A program made the position numbers and the translations under genes. From contig CACJWS010000013.1 of NCBI GenBank assembly GCA_902596975.1, positions 1 through 32,391 on the forward strand: 32,391 bases of DNA, in the 5' to 3' direction. The notes beneath the pieces were generated by a model that had not been told where the DNA came from, did no database searches, and saw only the letters and a program-made list of their open reading frames with translations. Below, in pieces: positions 27,089 to 32,391 of the stretch. The DNA is from an uncultured Pelagibacteraceae bacterium (GTDB taxonomy: Bacteria; Pseudomonadota; Alphaproteobacteria; Pelagibacterales; Pelagibacteraceae). Numbering within the stretch: position 1 is the first letter of the stretch; each line of letters begins with the position of its first letter.

Positions 27089-27848
27089 AAATTCCAATAT
27101 TTACGAAGGTAAAGTAATTCATAAAAGATTTAAGCCAAAATATCATTTTTTTAAATACAACGTTTTCTCACTCTTTTTAGATCTTGATGAAATTAATTTG
27201 ATACAAAAAAAAATTAAAATTTTTTCTAACAATAGTTTTAATATTTTAAGTTTTTATGACAAAGATCACGGACCAAGAGATGGTAGTGATTTAAAAGCCT
27301 GGGTAATAGAAAATTTAAAATCAAACAACATTCAATTTGAAAACATAAAGGTAAAATTGCTTTGTTATCCTAGAATATTTGGTTACGTATTTAATCCATT
27401 AAGTATTTTTTTCGTTTATGATAATCATTCAAAAATTATAGCTATATTGTATGAAGTTAAAAATACATTTGGTGAGCAACATACTTATATATTTAAAGTC
27501 AACGACGAAAAAATAATTACAAATAGCTGTGAGAAGAAGTTTTTCGTTTCACCATTTATTGAAATGAAAAGTAAATACAATTTTAGAATCCTCAAACCTG
27601 AAAAAATGTTATCCGTAATAATTGATCAAAGTGATAAGGAGGGAAAATTGTTATATGCTTCACAAGATGGGGTTGCAAAAGAAATTAACAATAAAAATAT
27701 GCTTATATCTTATATTTCTCACCCTTTAATGACCTTTAAAGTTATTGCCGCAATTCATTTTGAAGCATTAAAATTATGGTTAAAGGGAGTTAAGTTAGTT
27801 AAAAAAAACATAAAAATAAAAAATAATATTACGTTTGAAAAAAAATGA
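27081..27848 (+). CDS. DUF1365 family protein
   Basis: The 255-residue protein matches DUF1365 (COG3496): IYEGKVIHKRFKPKYHFFKYNVFSL-type N-terminus, LDLDEI, DHGPRDGSDLKAWV, LLCYPRIFGYVFNPLSIFFV and VKNTFGEQHTYIF. The conserved histidine/asparagine residues suggest a binding or catalytic pocket, but the biochemical role is not established. The family nearly always sits between a COG2907 flavoprotein and a Cfa-like methyltransferase, as here. Overlaps both neighbours (8 bp and ATGA, 4 bp), so the stoichiometry is probably fixed by coupled translation. Confidence 0.88.
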   Translation: MIKNSNIYEGKVIHKRFKPKYHFFKYNVFSLFLDLDEINLIQKKIKIFSNNSFNILSFYDKDHGPRDGSDLKAWVIENLKSNNIQFENIKVKLLCYPRIFGYVFNPLSIFFVYDNHSKIIAILYEVKNTFGEQHTYIFKVNDEKIITNSCEKKFFVSPFIEMKSKYNFRILKPEKMLSVIIDQSDKEGKLLYASQDGVAKEINNKNMLISYISHPLMTFKVIAAIHFEALKLWLKGVKLVKKNIKIKNNITFEKK

Positions 27849-29026
27849 ATTTTAATCTTTTGTCAGATAAAATCGTATTTAATTCTCTAAAACTAATAAA
27901 GCATGGATTTCTTGAAATTCAAAATCATGACAGCAAAATATATAAGTTTGGTAATGTGAGTGAACAATTAAGAGCAAAGATTAAAATTAACAAACCTGGT
28001 TTAACACTTCAAATAATAAAATCGGGAAGTGTTGGACTTGCAGAAGCGTACATGCGAAATGAATTTGAAACAGATAATCTAACTAATCTAATAGAAATAA
28101 CAGCTAAAAATATAAAAATTGTCTATAAATTTTCAGGTATTTTTGATTTATCAATGATTAATAAATTAAAGAGTATTTTCATAAAAAATAATAAGAGTAG
28201 AAGTAAGAAAAATATTTCAAAACATTATGATTTAGGAAATGATTTCTTTTCATTATGGTTGGATCCTTCACTTACTTATTCAAGTGCAATTTTTGAAAAA
28301 CAAAAAGACGATTTATTTTCTGCTCAACTAAATAAATATAAAAAGCTTACAGAATTAATAAAGCCAAACGTAGGAAATAAAATTTTAGAAATTGGCTGTG
28401 GCTGGGGTGGCTTTGCTGAATATGTGGGTAAAAATTATGATGTAAAATTAGATTGTATAACAATTTCTAAAGAGCAATTTGAATTTTCAAAAAAAAGAAT
28501 ATTTGAAAATGGATTGAATGAAAAAGTGAATATATTTTTGAAAGATTATAGAGATGTAAAAGACAAATATGACTCTATCGCATCTATAGAAATGATAGAA
28601 GCGGTTGGGCAAAATTATTTAGTCAATTATTTTAAAAGTATTAAAAAAAATCTATCTGAGAATGGAAGGGCCGCGATACAAGCGATAACAATCGATGATA
28701 GTTTATTTGACAGATATAAAACCAAAGAAGACTTTATACAAAAATACATATTTCCTGGAGGTTTTTTGCCATCAAAAAGAAAATTATATGATTTATCTAG
28801 TAGCAACGGTTTAGAAATTAAAAAATATGAGTCATATGGCTCTCACTATTCCAATACTTTAAAAATATGGAGAGATGAATTCCTAAAAAAATGGGAAGAG
28901 ATTTCAAAACATGGATTTGATAATAAATTTAAACGTATGTGGCATTTTTATTTGTCATATTGTGAAGCTGGGTTTAAATCAAAGAATATAGATTTAATTC
29001 AATTTTCCATGCAAAATAAAATTTAA
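27845..29026 (+). CDS. Cfa-like SAM-dependent fatty acid methyltransferase
   Basis: A 393-residue member of the cyclopropane-fatty-acyl-phospholipid synthase family, which moves a methyl carbon from SAM to the double bond of an acyl chain in membrane phospholipid. The SAM motif is ILEIGCGWGGFAEYVG; KHYDLGNDFFSLWLDPSLTY and KYIFPGGFLPSKRKLYDLS are family blocks. By alignment from memory to E. coli Cfa, active-site C139 (YSCAYW) is serine here (YSSAIF) and bicarbonate-ligand H266 (LHTIG) is glutamine (IQAIT), while the glutamate of MFEHVG is kept (MIEAVG). These changes fit the branch that makes methylated rather than cyclopropane lipids, but I cannot prove that. Confidence 0.88.
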   Translation: MNFNLLSDKIVFNSLKLIKHGFLEIQNHDSKIYKFGNVSEQLRAKIKINKPGLTLQIIKSGSVGLAEAYMRNEFETDNLTNLIEITAKNIKIVYKFSGIFDLSMINKLKSIFIKNNKSRSKKNISKHYDLGNDFFSLWLDPSLTYSSAIFEKQKDDLFSAQLNKYKKLTELIKPNVGNKILEIGCGWGGFAEYVGKNYDVKLDCITISKEQFEFSKKRIFENGLNEKVNIFLKDYRDVKDKYDSIASIEMIEAVGQNYLVNYFKSIKKNLSENGRAAIQAITIDDSLFDRYKTKEDFIQKYIFPGGFLPSKRKLYDLSSSNGLEIKKYESYGSHYSNTLKIWRDEFLKKWEEISKHGFDNKFKRMWHFYLSYCEAGFKSKNIDLIQFSMQNKI

Positions 29027-29027
29027 T

Positions 29028-29576
29028 ATGATTAACAAAAAACTTTTTAAAGTATTTTTATTGATAATTTTCACAGGATTAATTACAAGCTGTATAAATA
29101 ATCAATCTATGAAACCAGAAGATTTTAAAGATCAAAAACCAAGACTAATAATTGAAGAATATTTAAGCGGAAACGTCAAAGCTTGGGGTATACTACAAAA
29201 CAGATCAGGTAAAGTTACAAGACAATTTTCAGCAGACCTAGACGGTAAGTGGGATGGCAAACAACTTATATTAGACGAAAAATTTATTTGGAATGATGGT
29301 GAAATACAAAATAGGCAATGGGTAATAGATAAAATTGATGAACATAATTACGAGGGAACTGCAGGCGATGTAGTTGGTAAGGCTAGGGGGTATTCATATG
29401 GCCCAGCATTTAAATTTGAGTATGTTTTGTTAGTTCCTGTGAAAGGAAAAAATATCAAAATTACTTTTGATGATTGGATATTTATGCAAGACGAAAGAGT
29501 AGCTATAAACAGAGCTAAGATGACAAAATTTGGAATTAAAGTTGCAGAGTTGACTGTGATGTTTGTTAAAGATTAA
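29028..29576 (+). CDS. DUF3833 family lipoprotein
   Basis: A 182-residue lipoprotein: signal MINKKLFKVFLLIIFTGLIT with lipobox ITSC and the lipidated cysteine at C22. The mature part matches DUF3833, with LSGNVKAWGILQNRSGKVTR, FIWNDGEIQNRQW and the strongly conserved DDWIFMQDERVAINRAKMTK near the C-terminus. A lipocalin-like beta-barrel that binds or moves a modified lipid is possible but unproven. One base after the Cfa-like gene; ends 2 bp before the convergent SDR gene. The family is commonly linked to the same FAD/DUF1365/Cfa set. Confidence 0.87.
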   Translation: MINKKLFKVFLLIIFTGLITSCINNQSMKPEDFKDQKPRLIIEEYLSGNVKAWGILQNRSGKVTRQFSADLDGKWDGKQLILDEKFIWNDGEIQNRQWVIDKIDEHNYEGTAGDVVGKARGYSYGPAFKFEYVLLVPVKGKNIKITFDDWIFMQDERVAINRAKMTKFGIKVAELTVMFVKD

Positions 29577-29578
29577 TT

Positions 29579-30337
29579 TTATTTTTTTTGTAATTTAGTT
29601 AATTTCCGTATTAAATAAAAATATAATCGATCAGGTATTATTTTTAAAAATTTAAGGATCAAAGTTAATTCTTTTGGGTAGTGTATTTCAAAATTTGAAC
29701 CATTAATAAGCCCATCATAAATTTTGTCTGCCGAGAATTCTGGAGTTTTTAGAAAAGGCATCTTAAAATCATTCTTATCAGTCATTGGTGTTTTGATAAA
29801 ACCTGGAGAAACTAAACAAACCCTCACGCCATATCTTCCAAAATCAAAATGTAAACTTTCAGCAAGATTACTTAAAGCAGCTTTGGATGGTCCATAGCCA
29901 CTTGAGTTAGGTAAGCCTTTGTATCCTGCAATCGAAGATACAATGGTAATAATACCTTTTCCTCTTTCTCGAAAATGAGTTTCAACTGCTTTTATACAAT
30001 TTAATGTTCCAAAAAAATTTACTTTAAATACATTTTCAATTTGCTCTACATCAATTTCTTTTTCTTTTTTTGGATCCCAAGTTCCCGTAGAAAAAAAACA
30101 AATTTCGATGTCACCAAGTTCCTTTTTTATATTTTCAAAAACAGACTTACACTTTTCCTTATCATTTACATCAAGTGGAAAAGATTTAATATTTTGATGC
30201 TTATCTTCGATTTCTTTTAATAAATTTTCTCTTCTTGCAGAAATAGCAACTGTCCATCCATTATTAGCAAATTTTAACGCAAGTGCTTTGCCAATTCCTG
30301 TACTTCCGCCGGTGATCCAAATTACTTTTTTATTCAT
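29579..30337 (-). CDS. Short-chain dehydrogenase/reductase
   Basis: NAD(P)-dependent oxidoreductase of 252 residues, classical SDR. The nucleotide-binding motif is TGGSTGIGKALA; the catalytic site is S (VSSIAG), Y and K in SSGYGPSKAAL; VSPGFIKTPMT follows. An arginine pair after the first strand (SARRENLL) suggests NADP. The C-terminus is hydrophobic and basic, perhaps membrane-associated, which would suit a lipid substrate. It faces the DUF3833 gene and is divergent from tspO (24 bp). An SDR is a standard member of the same gene set in other Proteobacteria. Confidence 0.9.
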   Translation of the reverse strand: MNKKVIWITGGSTGIGKALALKFANNGWTVAISARRENLLKEIEDKHQNIKSFPLDVNDKEKCKSVFENIKKELGDIEICFFSTGTWDPKKEKEIDVEQIENVFKVNFFGTLNCIKAVETHFRERGKGIITIVSSIAGYKGLPNSSGYGPSKAALSNLAESLHFDFGRYGVRVCLVSPGFIKTPMTDKNDFKMPFLKTPEFSADKIYDGLINGSNFEIHYPKELTLILKFLKIIPDRLYFYLIRKLTKLQKK

Positions 30338-30361
30338 ATTTAACTGCTGTATAGTACTTAA

Positions 30362-30829
30362 ATGCTAAAAAATAAAATTTTATCTTTTATTCTCTTTGCA
30401 ATTACTACGTTTTCAGCTTCATTTATTGGAGGTTTGGTTACTATAAATTTTAAAGAACCTTGGTATTCAAATTTATCTAAACCTCAATACAATCCACCAG
30501 ATTGGATATTTGGGCCAGTATGGACATTACTTTATTTATTTATGACAATAGCCATATGGAATGCGTGGCATAAAAACACAAAAAATTTAAATATTGTATT
30601 TTTATATTTCATTCATCTTTTTTTTAATACAACTTGGAGTGTTGTTTTCTTTGGTTTCCATAATATTTCTTTAGCAATTTTAAATCTTGTTGTGTTAATT
30701 ATATTTATTGTTTTATTGGTATTTAAATATAAGAATATAAGTCAATTAAGCATGTACTTGATGATTCCATATTTGTTATGGTGTTGTTTTGCATTGCTTT
30801 TAAATATAAACATTTTTTTGATAAACTAA
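30362..30829 (+). CDS. tspO: TspO/MBR-family membrane protein
   Basis: A 155-residue protein with five membrane helices and the TspO signatures: WYSNLSKPQYNPPDWIFGPVWTLLY-type sequence in helices 1-2 and NTTWSVVFFGFHNISLAI in helix 3-4. TspO binds porphyrins and other tetrapyrroles; in Rhodobacter it takes part in light and oxygen responses, so a role in photo-oxidative stress next to this lipid cluster is plausible. The start is the ATG at 30362. The next gene starts one base after its stop. Confidence 0.93.
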   Translation: MLKNKILSFILFAITTFSASFIGGLVTINFKEPWYSNLSKPQYNPPDWIFGPVWTLLYLFMTIAIWNAWHKNTKNLNIVFLYFIHLFFNTTWSVVFFGFHNISLAILNLVVLIIFIVLLVFKYKNISQLSMYLMIPYLLWCCFALLLNINIFLIN

Positions 30830-30830
30830 T

Positions 30831-31934
30831 ATGGATGATGTTGTAATAGTAGGTGGTGGTATAATTGGAGCTGCAACTGCATACTTTATGTCCAAAGAAG
30901 GCAGAAAAGTAAAAGTCATTGAAAGGGATCCAACTTATAAAACTGCATCATTCCCATTATCACTTGGTGGATTTAGACGACAATTTTTTCAAAAAGAAAA
31001 TATTCTTTTAGGAAAATTTGCAAGGGAATTTATATTTCAAATACCAGAATTATTGAAAACTGAAAAAAATCCAAATCCAACAGCTAGCATGGTGCCCAAT
31101 GGATACCTTCTAATGTTTGGACCAGATCATGCAGAAGAGCAATACAGAGCTTTAGAAAATCATAAAGAATGTGAAGCGGGTACAAAAAATATTAAAGGTT
31201 CAGAATTGAAAAACTATTTTCCTTACATTAATGAGGAAGGAATTGAAACTGCAACATTTACTGATAACAAGAGCGAAGGATGGATTGATCCATTTTTATT
31301 TCATAGCGCTTTAAAGCATAAAGCAATTGATCTTGGGGCAGAATTTATTAAGGGAGAGGTTAAGAGCCTTTCCGAAATAAATGCAAAGACAATTATTTCT
31401 GCAGCTGGGTGTTGGACTAAGGAACTACTTGAAGATATTCCTGTAGTACCTCAAAAACATACAGTCTTTAGAGTTAAATGTCCTAAACATATTCCAGAGA
31501 TGCCATTGTCCGGAGATCTAACAACAGGAGTATATTGGCGACCAGAAGGAAAAGAATATTTAGCAGGCTCTCCAATTTCAGTCTTTGATGCAGAAGATCT
31601 CGAACCTGCATGGAATGATTTTGAAGAATTAGTTTGGCCTGCTCTTGCAAAAAGAATACCAGCATTTGAAGAACTAAAGTTAACAGGTGGATGGGCTGGA
31701 TATTATGATTGTAACAAATTAGATAATAATGCTGTTGTTGGAAAACATCCAAAATATGAAAATGTTTACATGGCCTCAGGATTTACAGGCAGAGGTTTAA
31801 TGCAAGCACCAGGAATTGGTAGAGCTCTAACTGAATTAATAACTACAGGCAGTTATCAAACTATAGATATTAGTGTTTTCGCAGTAGAAAGAGTATTAAA
31901 TAGCTCTGCAAGACCCGAGCCCTACGTCTTATAA
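30831..31934 (+). CDS. FAD-dependent oxidoreductase, DAO superfamily
   Basis: A 367-residue DAO-superfamily flavoenzyme, resembling the sarcosine/dimethylglycine oxidase and FOXRED1-like branch. Visible are the FAD motif VVIVGGGIIGAATAYFMSKE, ERDPTYKTASFPLSLGG, GWIDPFLFHSALKHKA in the middle, and the C-terminal TGGWAGYYD and MASGFTGRGLMQAPGIGRAL. It would oxidise an N-methylated or other secondary amino acid; the substrate is not readable. The distance to the glycine cleavage genes makes an N-methylglycine attractive but is weak evidence. It follows tspO by one base and ends 6 bp inside the minus-strand small ORF. Confidence 0.87.
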   Translation: MDDVVIVGGGIIGAATAYFMSKEGRKVKVIERDPTYKTASFPLSLGGFRRQFFQKENILLGKFAREFIFQIPELLKTEKNPNPTASMVPNGYLLMFGPDHAEEQYRALENHKECEAGTKNIKGSELKNYFPYINEEGIETATFTDNKSEGWIDPFLFHSALKHKAIDLGAEFIKGEVKSLSEINAKTIISAAGCWTKELLEDIPVVPQKHTVFRVKCPKHIPEMPLSGDLTTGVYWRPEGKEYLAGSPISVFDAEDLEPAWNDFEELVWPALAKRIPAFEELKLTGGWAGYYDCNKLDNNAVVGKHPKYENVYMASGFTGRGLMQAPGIGRALTELITTGSYQTIDISVFAVERVLNSSARPEPYVL

Positions 31935-32099
31935 TTTTTTTACGTAAACTCCCATCATCCCATTAAAAAAAGATACAGCAATTATAAGAATTTGACCTTT
32001 TAGGGAGTAAAAATCAAATGATGGATAAAAACTGATAGCTATACTCAAAAAAATATAGGTTAATAAAAAGGGTCTATAAAACTTCTTTAAAAATTTCAT
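31929..32099 (-). CDS. Small membrane protein (56 residues)
   Basis: A short ORF from ATG (32097-32099) to TAA (31929-31931). It begins MKFLKKFYRPFLLTYIFLSI and ends GMMGVYVKKL; two hydrophobic segments (about residues 11-25 and 36-52) are flanked by lysines, as in small integral membrane proteins. It starts 11 bp after the stop of the minus-strand oxidoreductase gene and fills an otherwise empty gap, so it is probably the second gene of that unit. No family recognised. Confidence 0.6.
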   Translation of the reverse strand: MKFLKKFYRPFLLTYIFLSIAISFYPSFDFYSLKGQILIIAVSFFNGMMGVYVKKL

Positions 32100-32110
32100 A
32101 AAAATTCTAA

Positions 32111-32391
32111 TTAAATTTTTACAAGCATTTTTCCTATGTTTTTACCTTCTAATAAATCAATGAATGATTTTGGCGTATTTTCTATACCCTCATAAACAGT
32201 TTCTTTAAATTTAATTTTATCTTCTAATAGCCATTTAGTCATATCGGTTTCAAACTGTTCTCGATCATTTTCATGATCAAAAATTATAAAACCTTTAATA
32301 GTTAGTCTTTTTACAAGAACATGAGCCATATTTTTTAAACCTGAGCCAGGATTAGTTGCATTCATTTGGGATATCCTTCCACAAATTACAA
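32111..32391 (-). CDS. NADP-dependent oxidoreductase, MDR family (N-terminus outside window)
   Basis: C-terminal part, about 93 residues, of a medium-chain dehydrogenase/reductase of the leukotriene B4 dehydrogenase/CurA group (zinc-free quinone/enone reductases). The frame is open to the window end: it reads VICGRISQMNATNPGSGLKN, then LTIKGFIIFDHENDREQF and the family's closing IENTPKSFIDLLEGKNIGKM. The ATG at 32365 is internal, not the start. The members reduce alpha,beta-unsaturated carbonyls such as lipid peroxidation products, which would suit an oxidative stress setting. Confidence 0.9.
   Translation of the reverse strand, partial: VICGRISQMNATNPGSGLKNMAHVLVKRLTIKGFIIFDHENDREQFETDMTKWLLEDKIKFKETVYEGIENTPKSFIDLLEGKNIGKMLVKI

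Noticed and set aside
1-32391. tRNA, rRNA, CRISPR, insertion sequence or prophage features
   Set aside because: No cloverleaf, no regularly spaced repeats, no transposase, integrase or phage protein was seen in any frame, and base composition looks uniform throughout.

Overview
The window is a compact, very AT-rich chromosome segment (A-rich coding strands, lysine-, asparagine- and isoleucine-rich proteins) that looks like SAR11 / Pelagibacterales (marine Alphaproteobacteria). The basis is the low GC, the nearly absent intergenic DNA, TAATG/ATGA gene overlaps, a tandem glycine riboswitch ahead of gcvT, a TRAP transporter and the general gene content. The assignment is inferred from family knowledge; no search was run. 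I see no tRNA, rRNA, CRISPR, insertion sequence, prophage or island boundary. Apart from the riboswitch leader (203 bp), no intergenic gap exceeds about 115 bp.

Layout. 1-6479: end of a TolC-type outer-membrane channel gene, recA (with a candidate palindromic operator and an intrinsic terminator), alaS, and convergent icd. 6554-9521: phospholipid run psd-pssA, then a GT8-like glycosyltransferase and rlmE, joined by overlapping starts and stops. 9559-13043: guanine nucleotide run guaB-(secreted TPR protein)-guaA, then a glyoxalase I; GuaB lacks its CBS module. 13046-13657: a TerC/YjbE-type membrane protein on the minus strand.

13770-20340: a solute uptake and catabolism block. It holds a TRAP transporter (dctP, hairpin, dctQ, dctM), a TPR lipoprotein-sized secreted protein, pxpA on the minus strand, and divergent pxpB-pxpC plus an EamA exporter/permease on the plus strand. 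PxpABC is the prokaryotic 5-oxoprolinase, so the block may import and open pyroglutamate. 20353-21291 is an unrecognised secreted protein with a SHOCT-like C-terminus.

21336-29576: a glycine riboswitch followed by an uninterrupted seven-gene plus-strand run, gcvT-gcvH-gcvP-FAD oxidoreductase-DUF1365-Cfa-like methyltransferase-DUF3833 lipoprotein, with gaps of 5 bp or less. The last four, together with the facing SDR gene and tspO, resemble the singlet-oxygen (ChrR/sigma-E) lipid-modification gene set of other Proteobacteria, but no sigma/anti-sigma pair is present here. The Cfa-like protein carries changes at two E. coli Cfa active-site positions. 30362-32391: tspO and a DAO-family oxidoreductase on the plus strand, then on the minus strand a 56-residue membrane protein and the C-terminal end of an MDR-family NADP-dependent oxidoreductase that runs off the window.

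The most interesting points are the possible control of a membrane-lipid methylation cluster by a glycine riboswitch, the CBS-less IMP dehydrogenase, the hairpin directly against the dctQ start codon, the TRAP-PxpABC linkage, and the recA operator. None of these amounts to a proven new system; each is stated with its basis.
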